Origin: Nocardia paucivorans NBRC 100373 | GTDB lineage: Bacteria; Actinomycetota; Actinomycetes; Mycobacteriales; Mycobacteriaceae | Assembly (NCBI RefSeq): GCF_000308675.1 | Contig: NZ_BAGE01000053.1 | Span: 1 to 64,000, forward strand | Length of the DNA: 64,000 nt | Direction of reading: 5' to 3' | Shown: positions 52,075 through 62,800 of the stretch, piece by piece | Layout: each line of letters starts with the position of its first letter | Numbering within the stretch: the stretch's first letter is position 1 | Notes under the pieces: generated by a model | What the model saw: only the letters and a program-made list of their open reading frames with translations | Told to the model about the DNA's origin: nothing | The model's database searches: none | Translations under genes and position numbers: made by a program

Positions 52075-52545
52075 GTGTCCGACCATCGCACCCGACTCAC
52101 CGCCACCACCGCGCCGGCCGCCACCATCTGGATCCGCCTCTACGTGGGCGTGGTGTTCCTCTGCGAAGGCATCCAAAAATTCCTCTACCCCGACCACCTC
52201 GGCACCGGCAGATTCGACAAGGCCGGAATCCCGGCACCCCAGTTCTTCGCCCCCCTCGACGGAGTATTCGAAATACTCTGCGGCGCCCTGATACTGGCCG
52301 GACTGCTCACCCGCGCAGCCGCCATACCCATGATCGTGAACATGCTCGGCGCCCTGCTCATCACGAAACTACCCATCCTGTGGGGAGAAGCGGCCCTGTT
52401 CGCCGGCAAATCCGGCTGGTGGGACCTCATCCACGAATCCCGCACCGACCTCGCCCAACTATGCGGCAGCATCTTCCTACTGATCGTCGGAGCCGGAAGA
52501 TGGTCGATGGACGCCCACCTGTCCCGCACCCACACCCCCACATGA
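52075..52545 (+). CDS. DoxX family membrane protein
   Basis: 156 aa from GTG 52075, with AAAGGAG 6 nt upstream. Four hydrophobic helices: about 17-37 (IWIRLYVGVVFLCEGIQKFLYP, the DoxX hallmark), 62-82, 86-106 and 122-142. Inner-membrane protein. In mycobacteria a DoxX protein partners with superoxide dismutase and a thiol system in oxidant defence; no such partners are adjacent here. It converges on the P-type ATPase gene 17 bp away. Confidence 0.9.
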   Translation: MSDHRTRLTATTAPAATIWIRLYVGVVFLCEGIQKFLYPDHLGTGRFDKAGIPAPQFFAPLDGVFEILCGALILAGLLTRAAAIPMIVNMLGALLITKLPILWGEAALFAGKSGWWDLIHESRTDLAQLCGSIFLLIVGAGRWSMDAHLSRTHTPT

Positions 52546-52561
52546 GCCCCGACCGCAACCG

Positions 52562-54919
52562 TTACCGACGCGCCCCCGACGCCGAAACATCACCGGACTC
52601 ATCGTCGGCGAGGGCGAAATAATTCTCCTCCTCCTGGAGGAAATGCAATTGCAACAAGGTGTGCAGACCATACAGGCAAGCGAGCAGATCATCGACCTGG
52701 TCACCCGCGATGGCGCCCGCGGCATGGGCGCGATCCAGATGAGCACCGATGCGAGTGGTGAGCCGTTGAATCTCCGCATGAGCCCGGCTCATCGTCGCGG
52801 TGGCCTCGGCGCTGCCGAGCGGACCCGCCAACGCCGGATAGAGCAGAGCCTCCTCGGCCTGCTCGTGGGGGAGTAGGTCGGTGACGAGAAAACGGTAGGC
52901 CTCATCGACCGCGGCCATGGCCGTGGACGCATCGGCGACCAACCGATCGGCGGCGGTGCGCAACAACGCAAGCATCTCACGCAAGGTGTCGTGTTCACCC
53001 GCGAAACGATGCAAAAGCTCCTCCGTCACCGGAGCAATCTCGGTCCGAGCGGCCGGATCACCCCGCAGAGCACGCAACGCGTTGAGAATAACGGCCACAT
53101 CAATACCCTCTTGCAGCAACGCCCCCGCCGCCGGGGGAAGCAACCCGACCGCGGCCACCACCATGGCCGACAACGACAAACCCATCCCGACCACGGCACT
53201 TTGCACAGCAATACGCCGCGACCACCGAGCGATATCCATGGCATCGGCGAGTCGATCGAGCCGATCGGTAGTCAACACGACATCGGCGGCCTGTGACGAG
53301 GCAGTGGACCCCCGAGCACCCATCGCCACACCAACCGTCGCCGCAGCCAGGGCAGGAGCATCGTTGACACCATCTCCCACCATCACCGTCACCGCATGTT
53401 CCCGCTCACCACGGACAGCGGCGACCTTGTCGGCCGGGCTCTGCCCCGCACACACCTCGTCGAGACCGAGCACAACGGCAACCTCACGAGCCGGTTCGAG
53501 ACGATCACCGGTGAGCATCACCAACCGATTCAACCCCGCCCGCCGCAACCTCCGTATCGTGCGCGGCGCCTGCCGCCGCAGCGGATCACGCAACAAAACC
53601 GCCCCCACGAGTTCACCGTCGACAACGATCCACGCGATCGCCGCGGAGTCCAGCCGAGCTCGCTCGGCCACACTCCGCCCCCAACCGGACCCGATCACCT
53701 CACCGGGCGGCCTGCCCACCTCGACACGATGCCCGTCGACGACACCGGACACACCGCGACCGGGCCGTTCGACCACCCCCGTGGGCAGCGACAACGCCAA
53801 CCCACGCGCCAACGCCTCCGTTACGATCGCCTCGGCCAACACATGCGGCGACAACCGGTCCACCGACGCCGCCAACCGCAACACCTCGGCCGCATCACGA
53901 CCGGGAACGGCGATCACCTCCACCACCGCGGGCCGACCCGCGGTGAGCGTTCCGGTCTTGTCCATCACCAAAGTGGTCGCACGACCCAAATTCTCCAGCG
54001 CGCCGCCGCCCCGGACCACCACCCCGTACCGAGAGGCCCGCGACAACCCCGACACAATGGCCACCGGCGCGGCCAACAGTAGCGGACACGGGGTGGCGAC
54101 CACGAGCACCGCAACCGCCCGCACCGCCGCCCCGCTCCACAACCACGCCGCCCCGGCCACGGCCAAGGCCACCGGCAGAAACCAGGCCGCATACCGATCG
54201 GCCAACCGAACCACGGGCGCGTTCTCGGCGCCGGTCTCCTGAGCCAACCGCACAATCCCGGCATAGGTGCTCTCGGCCGCGGTTGCGGTCGCACACATCT
54301 GAAACGAGGCGCCCGCGTTGACGACACCGCTGCGCACCGGCTCCCCGATACCGCGTTCGACCTGCACCGGCTCCCCGGTGAGCGCCGACTCGTCCAATAC
54401 CGCCACCGTATCGGTGATCCGCCCGTCGACCGGCACCACCTCACCCGGTGCCACCACCAGCACATCGCCCACGGCGACCTGCTCCAACGGGACAACGCTC
54501 ACCTCGGCGCCGACCCGGCGACGAGCCGTGCGCGGCGCATGCTCGAGCAGGACCCGCAGGTCACGAGAAGCACGTCGTGCCGCCGCCGCATCGAGTGCGC
54601 GACCGGTCGCCAACATCACCGCGATCAGCGCACCGGCAAGGTATTCGCCCACCCACAACGAACCCACCAGCGACAACACCGCGATCAGATCGACCCCCGC
54701 CTTACCCCGTAGCAGTGTGGCCACCATCCACCACACCGCCGGCGCGATCGCCACCACCGTCGCCGCGATCCAGCATGCGTCGGCGGCCTCGCGCAGGTTG
54801 AGCAACCACAGCACCGCCCCGAGCGCAGCCGCGGTTACGGTCACCACCGCCAGCCCCGGCGCCACCCACCTGGAGGCTTGCCGCAGCCACCGTCCGATCG
54901 TCGAATCCGTTTCGGTCAT
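52562..54919 (-). CDS. P1B-type metal ATPase fused to a hemerythrin domain
   Basis: 785 aa. Helices begin near residue 20. The actuator motif LTGEPV is near 185, the membrane metal motif ATPCPLLLAAP (TPCP in place of CPC) near 285, the phosphorylation site DKTGTLTAG near 330 and the hinge GDGVNDAPAL near 525. The P1B HP dipeptide reads HV (SPHVLAEAI). There is no N-terminal CxxC metal domain. After the last helix, residues about 625-770 form a hemerythrin/HHE bundle: EHDTLREML, LLPHEQAEEALLYPAL, RAHAEIQRL and LHFLQEEENYF. The fusion suggests metal export gated by an iron, oxygen or NO sensor; this is inference. Confidence 0.9.
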   Translation of the reverse strand: MTETDSTIGRWLRQASRWVAPGLAVVTVTAAALGAVLWLLNLREAADACWIAATVVAIAPAVWWMVATLLRGKAGVDLIAVLSLVGSLWVGEYLAGALIAVMLATGRALDAAAARRASRDLRVLLEHAPRTARRRVGAEVSVVPLEQVAVGDVLVVAPGEVVPVDGRITDTVAVLDESALTGEPVQVERGIGEPVRSGVVNAGASFQMCATATAAESTYAGIVRLAQETGAENAPVVRLADRYAAWFLPVALAVAGAAWLWSGAAVRAVAVLVVATPCPLLLAAPVAIVSGLSRASRYGVVVRGGGALENLGRATTLVMDKTGTLTAGRPAVVEVIAVPGRDAAEVLRLAASVDRLSPHVLAEAIVTEALARGLALSLPTGVVERPGRGVSGVVDGHRVEVGRPPGEVIGSGWGRSVAERARLDSAAIAWIVVDGELVGAVLLRDPLRRQAPRTIRRLRRAGLNRLVMLTGDRLEPAREVAVVLGLDEVCAGQSPADKVAAVRGEREHAVTVMVGDGVNDAPALAAATVGVAMGARGSTASSQAADVVLTTDRLDRLADAMDIARWSRRIAVQSAVVGMGLSLSAMVVAAVGLLPPAAGALLQEGIDVAVILNALRALRGDPAARTEIAPVTEELLHRFAGEHDTLREMLALLRTAADRLVADASTAMAAVDEAYRFLVTDLLPHEQAEEALLYPALAGPLGSAEATATMSRAHAEIQRLTTRIGAHLDRAHAAGAIAGDQVDDLLACLYGLHTLLQLHFLQEEENYFALADDESGDVSASGARR

Positions 54920-55713
54920 ACTCCGACCCGATCCCTGTCGATGAGCGGCCTCACCACCCCATGAGACCCGAGGAGCGTCATCTCCGACCAGGGCCGCAAT
55001 TCCCGAACCCAGGTGTCATTGGCCTCGGTGATACGTATTCGTCCGGAGATACGGTAATCCCCCCCCCTCAGCAACCCCGTAAATCGTCACAGTGACGAAT
55101 CATGATCGAAGGCCGAGGGGAGGGGAGGGAATGCGGCACGGGGGAGTGATGGGCGAAGGTCGGCCACCCGACGATGCGAGCTCGGGTCGCGAGGCGAGGG
55201 TATGACGGGAGGTGTGTATGCCGTCATGACCGCGTCTCATGGCAACCCGCCGTGCCGAACCGGCGGCTGCGGTGTGTTGCCGTCACGCCTGGCGAGACCC
55301 GATGCTCGGACGATGTCACACTCATGATTGACATAATCCGCAGACGCGATCCGATCGACGCAACCCGACAACGGTCGACCTCGGGATTCCATTCGTTCCG
55401 AATGACCAAGGCCGGGTCTTGACCGTTTTGCCCGGAAAGCGTCGAAAGCCGCGCGACGCCCGTCTCGTGCGGCGAGCGCCCGGAGTCCGATCGGCCACTT
55501 CCGAAAAATGCCGATAATCTACATTATGTAAAGTAAAGCGCACGGTAGCCTCGGGCGATGCCGAGATGACGACCACCTCGCGCGAAGGCTGGAGAGGGGT
55601 TCGCCCAGTCGTTTCGGGAAGGGTTGCTGTGCAACTCCCCTGCCGAGTACGCGGGAATCGGATATGCAGCGTCACCCGTGGCGCTTTGCGCAACCTTCAC
55701 CCGGGATCGATGA
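54920..55713. other. Intergenic region without a supported gene
   Basis: Nearly 800 bp between the P-type ATPase start and the immunity gene end. Short frames exist (for example 82 codons at 55174) but lack ribosome sites and domain signal. A perfect palindrome CGTCACAGTGACG is at 55085-55097, and a C-run is at about 55060. The part next to 54919 should contain the ATPase promoter. Base composition is less GC-rich around 55,310-55,540, as at the edge of acquired DNA. Confidence 0.45.
55085..55097. promoter_or_regulatory. 13-bp palindrome upstream of the P-type ATPase
   Basis: CGTCAC-A-GTGACG is a perfect inverted repeat 166 bp upstream of the ATPase start. It may be an operator for a metal-responsive regulator; no regulator gene is adjacent. 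Confidence 0.35.
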
Positions 55714-56082
55714 CTACGCACTCTCATCCGGATCGGGATGGTAGTCCCGGAATTCCCACCTGCCGATGCGTCCGATCTCCGCAACGAGTTCTTCCCAGGT
55801 GGGACGTTCGAGATCCCGTAGGAAGTTCTCGACGTGCCGGCGGATCAGGTCGGTATCGATCCGGTCGAGTACCAGGGTGAATTCGTCGGGTGCGAGCTCG
55901 CTCGAGCCGCCGGATCGTGCGCGTCCTTCGGGTGTGCAGACGAGGAGATCGAATGCCTCTGCCTCTGGTGTGTTCTCGGGTCCGATCATCAGCTGCACCA
56001 ATATGGTGTCCACTGTCTGTTCGGCACCGTTGTCGGTGAGATCGGTATCCGGGCTGTGTATTCCTTTGAGTTCGGCCTTCAT
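55714..56082 (-). CDS. Imm8-like immunity protein
   Basis: 122 aa. ATG 56082 lies within ATGA, overlapping the toxin stop, with GAGGAG just upstream. The sequence starts MKAELKGIHSPDTDL and has VDTILVQLMIGPENTPEAEAFDLLVCTPEG, then a helical segment and the ending RPTWEELVAEIGRIGRWEFRDY. This succession is that of the Imm8 immunity family of polymorphic toxin systems. It is acidic and cytoplasmic. It presumably binds and neutralises the product of the upstream gene. Confidence 0.82.
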   Translation of the reverse strand: MKAELKGIHSPDTDLTDNGAEQTVDTILVQLMIGPENTPEAEAFDLLVCTPEGRARSGGSSELAPDEFTLVLDRIDTDLIRRHVENFLRDLERPTWEELVAEIGRIGRWEFRDYHPDPDESA

Positions 56083-56666
56083 CGCCGCTCCTCGATTATC
56101 AGATGCGCGTTGGCTTCCCAGTGTCGGCTGGTCTCGGATCGCTGCTCGTAATTGGCCTCCACTCCCCTGCCGGATGGTTTCTGCTGCGGCGGGCGGAATT
56201 GACGCAACCCGTCTTTGCTGACCAATCGGTAGGTGTCGCCGTATGGCAGCCTGCGGGCCCCGAGGCCGACCCAGGCCAGGCCGGCGGCCTCTGCTTCGGC
56301 GCGATCGGCGCGGCCGATTCCGAAATTTCCGCTTCGTGCGCAAGCGCTGCGCACGATTTCCACGACTTTCCGCCTGTCGGGAAAAATCGACCGTTTTTCC
56401 TTGGGTGATCGGGGGGTCGATGTCTCAGGGTGGGTGCACTGCTCCGAGGCGGCCGTATTGCTGGGGGTGGCCCTCCCCTCGGTTTGGAGGGCGTCCCGAA
56501 TTCGTCGGCCGTTCGTGGCGTCGTTCGTGCTCAGCTCTCGTGTCGTGGCCCGTATTCCGGAATCGACCAGGCCTTCCGCCTCGGCGCGGATTTCTTGGAC
56601 GTATTTCCGAAGATGGGTGGCCAAACGGTTGGCGAACTCGGCGTACTGGGCGGAAACGTACGACAC
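56079..56666 (-). CDS. Polymorphic-toxin-like protein paired with Imm8
   Basis: 195 aa from GTG 56666, chosen because GGAGG lies 9 nt upstream; ATG 56717 is an alternative. Residues about 1-60 are a helical region (YAEFANRLATHLRKYVQEI), then a charged linker. The C-terminal domain (about 110-195) has SGNFGIGRADRAEAEAAGLAWVG, the motif SKDGLRQFRPPQQKP and EANYEQRSETSRHWEANAHL. This arrangement is widespread at the C-terminus of contact-dependent and type VII toxins and is probably a nuclease. No signal peptide, WXG or secretion domain is seen. It is coupled to the immunity gene by ATGA. Confidence 0.72.
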   Translation of the reverse strand: MSYVSAQYAEFANRLATHLRKYVQEIRAEAEGLVDSGIRATTRELSTNDATNGRRIRDALQTEGRATPSNTAASEQCTHPETSTPRSPKEKRSIFPDRRKVVEIVRSACARSGNFGIGRADRAEAEAAGLAWVGLGARRLPYGDTYRLVSKDGLRQFRPPQQKPSGRGVEANYEQRSETSRHWEANAHLIIEERR

Positions 56667-56861
56667 CGACAGCCCCCTCCGGAAGACGCTCAATAAAATA
56701 CTGGTCAGTCTATTCATAAGGGGTGGACGCTGCGAACTCGCTCCACATGCCGCAACCACGTGGGGATCGCCACGGCACCGTGCCGCGCTGCCGTGCGCGG
56801 CACGACGCCGTCGACAGCGGCGGCCGTCCCGGATCCAGGGCGGATACCGCCGGGTGTCGGG

Positions 56862-59800
56862 TCACCGCTCGAGGTGTTCATCGAGGACTCGGGCGATCTG
56901 GGCGATCGCTGCGGGTTCGGTCATGGCGAGGTGGGTGGTGTCGATATCGAAGTTCGCGATCTGCCCGCGGACGACGGGCGCCCATCCTCGATGTCCTGCC
57001 GCATCGGCTCGCCTTTCTCGTGTCGCGGTGAAATACAGCAGGTCACCGTCCAGGACCGGGGGGCGCCATTCGCCGGCGGCCCGGATGGACAGGTTGTAGG
57101 CGTCGGTCATGCGTTGGATCCTGGCGGCGTCGATATCGAGGCCGTCGCCCAATCGTTGTCGGATCAGGTCGGCGGCTTCTTCGGCCGTGGCGTCGACGTC
57201 CACGAAGTCGATGCCCACGACCGGGCCGAGGTTGCTGATCAGTTCCCCGGCTGTGACCGTGGAGACGCTCGAGGCGTCGACACCATCGGCTTCGGAGTCC
57301 AGTAGTGCCAGTAGTGCGACCTGCTCGCCGGCTGCGCGCATCTCGACGGCGACGGCGTGGGCGATCAGCCCGCCCAACGACCAGCCGAGGAGGTGGTACG
57401 GTCCGTGCGGTTGGACCGTACGGATCTCGTCGACGTAGCGGCGGGCGATTTCGCCGATCGATGTCGGTCCGGGGTTTTCCCCGCTGATCTGGGGGGCCTG
57501 GATGCCGTATATCGGTCGGTCGGCGGACAGGTGTTCGTCGAGGGGGCGGTAGCACCAGGCCAGGCCCGAGGCGGGATGGATGCAGAACAGGGGTTCTCGT
57601 TGTCCGCCGGTGCGGATCGGGAGTAGGACGTCGAACCCGAAGGCGGTCGTGTCGGCGGGGGTGTGACCGGCAGGTATCCCGGATTCGATGCGTTTGGCGA
57701 GGTCGGCCGGGCGTGGATCCGACAGTATCCAGCCGATCGGGATCTCGTAGTCGAGTTCTTTCTTCAATTCGTTCACCACTTGGACCGAGCGCAGCGAGTT
57801 GCCGCCCAGTGCGTAGAAGTCGTCGTCGGCGCCGACTCGTTCCACACCGAGTACGTGTTCGAAGGCGTGGGCGATCTCGGCTTCCAGTGGTGACGAGGGT
57901 TTGCGGTACTCCCCTACCGTGAGGGTGGGTTCCGGTAGCCGGTTGCGGTCCAGTTTGCCGGAGGGGGTGAAGGGCGCCGTGTCGAGCACCATCACCGTGG
58001 TGGGCACCATGTAGCCGGGTAGTTCGGCGGCGGCGTGGGCCAGAACGGCATCGGTGTCGATGGTGGCGCCGGCGGTGGGAACGAGGTAGCCGACGAGGTG
58101 TTCGGTGGTGCCGATGGTGCGCACCGTGACGATTGCGCGGGACACGGTGGGGTGTTCGGCGAGGACCGTCTCGATTTCTCCGAGTTCGATGCGCAGACCA
58201 CGGAGTTTCACCTGGAAGTCGGTGCGTCCCAGGTATTCCAGGTCACCGGTGCGGTGTCGGCGGGCCAGGTCGCCGGTGCGGTACATGCGGTCGCCGACGG
58301 TGTAGGGGTCGGGGATGAACCGTTCCGCGGTCAGGCCCGGTCGCGCCTGGTAGCCGCGTGCGATCTGGGCGCCTGCCAGGTATAGCTCTCCGGCCACGCC
58401 GGGCGGTACCGGTTGTAGGCGTGGGTCGAGGATGTAGGCGCGGACGTTCCATACCGGTGCGCCCATGGGGATGTTGCCGGTGTCGGTTTCGTGTACGGGG
58501 TGGGCGGTGGCGTGGAGGGTGAATTCGGTCGGCCCGTACAGGTTGTGCAGGTCGATGTCGGGCATGACCTGTCGTGCGGCGGCCACCACGTCGGCGCCGA
58601 GGGCTTCACCGCCGACGAGGAGCGCCCGCAGGGATCGCAGGGTGTGTGCGGGGGCGGTGTCGGCGAATGCCGCCAGCATCGATGGGACGAAGGAGGTGAT
58701 GGTGACCTGGTGGTCGGCGATGGTTCGGGCGAGGTAGGCGGGGTCGGTATGTCCGTCGGGTCGGGCGATCACCATTCGTGCGCCGACCGCCAGGGTCGCG
58801 AACAGTTCCCATACCGAGACGTCGAAGGTGGCGGGGGTTTTCTGTAGGACGACGTCGGTGGGTGTCAGGTGGTAGGTGCCGATTATCCAGTGCAGTTGGT
58901 TCAGTACCGCTCGATGGGGTACGGCCACGCCTTTGGGGCGGCCGGTGGATCCGGAGGTGAACAGCACGTAGGCGGTGTTGTGGGGTCGTAGTGGTGTGTG
59001 TCGGTCGTGGTCGGTGACGGGTGTGTCGTCGAATTCGGACAGGTCCAGGTCGTCGAGGGAGGTCAGGACCACCACGGGGGCGGCGGTTTCCAGCATGTAT
59101 TCGACGCGTTCGGTGGGGTGGTCCGGGTCGATCGGTACGTATCCGCCGCCGGCGGCGTGGGTGGCGTACATGGCGGTGACCTGGTCCAGGGAGCGCGGCA
59201 TTCGCAGCGCCACCAGGGTTTCGGGGCCCACGCCGCGGGAGATCAGCCATCGGGCGAGTCGGTTGACGCGGGCGGAGAACTCCGCGTAGGTCAGGGTTCG
59301 GTCGCCGAAGGTCACGGCGGGTCGGTGCGCGTGTCGGTGTGCGGCGTGGGTGAATACCGAGGCCAGTGTTTCGTCGGGGGGAAGGGGGTGTTCGGTGGAG
59401 TTCCACCGCACCAGGGCGGCCTGTCGTTCGGCGGGGTCGAGCAGGTCCACGTCGTGGACGGATTGGGTCGGGTTGTCCGCGAGTGCGGTGAGTATCCGCA
59501 GGAGTCGGTCGACGATGGTGGTTGCGGTGGTGGGGTCGAACAGGTCGGTGGCGTAGGTGAGCTCACCGGTGAGGCCGGCGGGGGCGCCGGTGGGGTCGTA
59601 GGAGTCGGATACGGTGACCTGGAGGTCGAACAGTGAGATGCCGGTGTCGGCTTCGACGGCGGATACGGACAGTTCGGGTAGTTCGAAGTCGGTGGTGGTG
59701 AGGTTCTGGAAGGCGAGCATCACCTGGAACAGGGGGTGGTGTGCGTGGGTGCGTACGGGGTTGAGTTCCTGCACCAGGCGTTCGAACGGCACGTCGGCGT

Positions 59801-62800
59801 GTCCGAATGCGGCCAGGTCGGTGTTTCGCACGTGGTCGAGCAGTTGGGTGAACGACATGCCCGGGGTGATGTGGGTGCGTAGGACGAGGGTGTTGACGAA
59901 CATGCCGATCAGGTCGTCGAGTTCGGGTTCGCCGCGTCCGGCGTAGGGTGTGCCGATCGCGATGTCGTCGGTGTTGGCCAGTCGGGCCAGGGTGGCCGCC
60001 AGTGCGGCGTGGAACACCATGAACAGGGTGGTGTTGTGTGCTCGTGCGACCTGTTCCAGTCGGGTGTGGAGTTCGGCGTCGATGGTGATGGGGGTGTTGG
60101 CGCCGGCGTAGGACTGGACGGGTGGGCGTGGCCGGTCGGTGGGCAGCTCCAGTCGTGCCGGGAGGTCGGCCAGTTGGTGGGTCCAGTAGTCGATCTGGGT
60201 GCGCAGCAGCGAGTGGGGGTTGTCTTCGCTGCCCAGCACGGTGTGTTGCCAGACGGCGTAGTCCGCGTATTGGATCTGTAGCGGCGACCAGGATGGTGGT
60301 TCGCCGTGTAGTCGTGCTTCGTAGGCGGTCATCATGTCCCTGGCGAGGGGGGTGAGGGACGATCCGTCGCCGGAGATGTGGTGGATGGCCACGGCCAGAA
60401 CCCATTTGGTGTGGCCGAGTTCGAACAGTCGTACCCGGAACGGGACTTCGGCGGTCACATCGAACACCGTTGTCATGAATTCGGTGATGGTGGTGTCCAG
60501 TTCCGGTTCGTCGATCGAGGTGACGATCATCGGGGGCAGTGTGTCACCGGCGGGCAGGACCACCTGGGTCGGTTCGCCGTCCACCTGGGGGTAGATCGTG
60601 CGCAGTATTTCGTGGCGGGCCATGACGTCGCCGATCGCCGTGTACAGCGCGTCGAGGTCGAGGTGTCCGGTCAGGCGGATCACGATGGGGATGGTGTAGG
60701 CGGGTGAGTCGGGTTCGAACCGGTTGAGGAACCACATGCGTTGTTGCGCGTACGACAGTGGGATGTGGTCCGGGCGGGGTTGGGGGGTGAGGGCCACTCG
60801 ACCGGTGTCGGTGTGGGTTTCGACTCGGGCGGCCAGTTTCGCGACGGTGGGTGCCTCGAAGATCATCGGCACCGGGATGGACCGGTCGAGTGCGGCGCCG
60901 ATGCGGGCGGCCACTCGGGTGGCCATCAGGCTGTTGCCGCCCAGTTCGAAGAAGTCGTCGTCGGCGCCGATGCTGCGGTGGATGTCGAGTACTTCGGCGA
61001 ATACGCCGGCCACGATCTCTTCCACCGGTGATTGTGGTGCCCGGAATCGTTTGGTTTGGAAGACGGGCGCCGGTAGTGCTGTGCGGTCGAGTTTTCCGTT
61101 GGGTGTCAGTGGGATCTCGTCGAGGATCATCACCGCGGCGGGCACCATGTAGGCGGGCAGGACTTCGGCCAGGGCCGCGGTCAGTTCTTCACCGGTGGGG
61201 TCGGTGTGTGCTGCCGGTACCACATAGGACACCAGTCGTGTGGGTCCTTCGCCGTCGCGGCGGGGTATCGTCACGGCGAACGATATGTCCGGGCGGGAGC
61301 CGAGTACGGTGTCGATTTCGTCGAGTTCGACGCGGAAGCCGCGTATTTTCACCTGGAAGTCGTTGCGGCCGAGGAATTCCAGGTCGCCGTCGGTGTTCCA
61401 GCGCACCATGTCGCCGGTGCGGTACATGCGGTGGCCGGGTTTGGTGAACGGGCAGGCGACGAAGCGGGCGGCGTTGGTGGCCGCTCGGTTCTGGTAGCCG
61501 CGGGCCAGTGCGGGTCCGGCCAGGTACAGTTCACCGGCCACTCCCACCGGTACGGGTTGGAGTCGGGTGTCCAGTACCAGTGTTTGTATTCCGGGTAGTG
61601 GTGTGCCGATGGTGGGGCGGTCGCCGTGGTGGATCGGTGCTGTCGAGGTGGCGACCATGGTGGTTTCGGTCGGCCCGTACAGGATGCGGAATTCGCGGGT
61701 TCCGGTGGGGTCGGTGCCGGCCCATCGGGTGATCAGGTCAGGAGGAACCACGTCGCCGCCGGACATCACCACGCGCAGGTCGTCCAGGTTGGTGGGGTCG
61801 ACCGAGGCCAGTGCGGCCGGGGTGATGAAGGCGTGGGTGACGCGGTGGGTGCGCAGCAATTCGGTCAGTTCGTTTCCGCCGTAGATCCCGGTCGGGGCGA
61901 CGACCAGGGTGGCGGCCCGACCGACCGCCATGAGGATTTCCAGCAGGGAGGCGTCGAAGGAGGGGGACGCGAAGTGCAGGACGCGGGATGCGGGTCCGAG
62001 GTCGTGGTGGGCGCGTTGGGCGGTGAGGAAGTCGGCGATACCGGAGTGGGTGACGGTGACGCCTTTGGGGACACCGGTGGATCCGGAGGTGAAGACCATG
62101 TAGGCCGCGTTTGTGGGTCGCAGTGGCCGTGGTCGTTCGTCGTCGCCGATGGGGCCGGCGTCGAGTGTGTCGAGCTGTGTGGTGACGGTGTCGTCGTCGA
62201 GCGCGATCCAGTGCACGGACTCGGGTAGTCGGGGTTGCGCCGGTGATACGGTCACCCCCAGGTCGGCGCCCGAGTCGGAGACCATGTGTTCGATTCGGTT
62301 CGTGGGATAGGTGGGATCGACCGGTACGTAGATCGCGCCGGTTTTCACCACCGCCCACCATGCGACGATCGATTCCAGTGATCGTGTGATCGCCGTGATC
62401 ACCGGTTTTTCGGGTTCGGCGCCGTGGTCGATCAACAGTCGCGCCAGTTGGTTGGAGCGTCGGTCCAGTTCGGTGTAGGTCAGCACGGTATCACCTGCCA
62501 CCACGGCCGGCCCGTCGCCGTTGCGGCGGACGGCGGCGGAGAACGCCTCCGGCAGCAGCTCGGCGGCCGCCGCGGTGCGTGCGCCCACCCGGGAGACCAG
62601 GTCGGAGCGTTCGCTCGCGTCCAACCAGTCGATATCCCCGACCGTTACCGACGGGTTGTCGACGACCGTTTCCACTATCCGCACCAGTCGTTGGACGAAC
62701 CCCGCCACCGTCGCCTCGTCGAACAGGTCTCGTGCATACATCACCATTCCGGATATTCCTTGTGGTTCACCTCCTTGTCCGTAGGTGTCGGAGATCATCA

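Noticed and set aside
55050..55075. C-rich run read as a possible terminator or slippage site
   Set aside because: No pairing partner nearby and no coding frame affected.
55174..55422. 82-codon plus-strand frame in the 54.9-55.7 kb gap
   Set aside because: No ribosome site, no conserved pattern and basic composition expected by chance.
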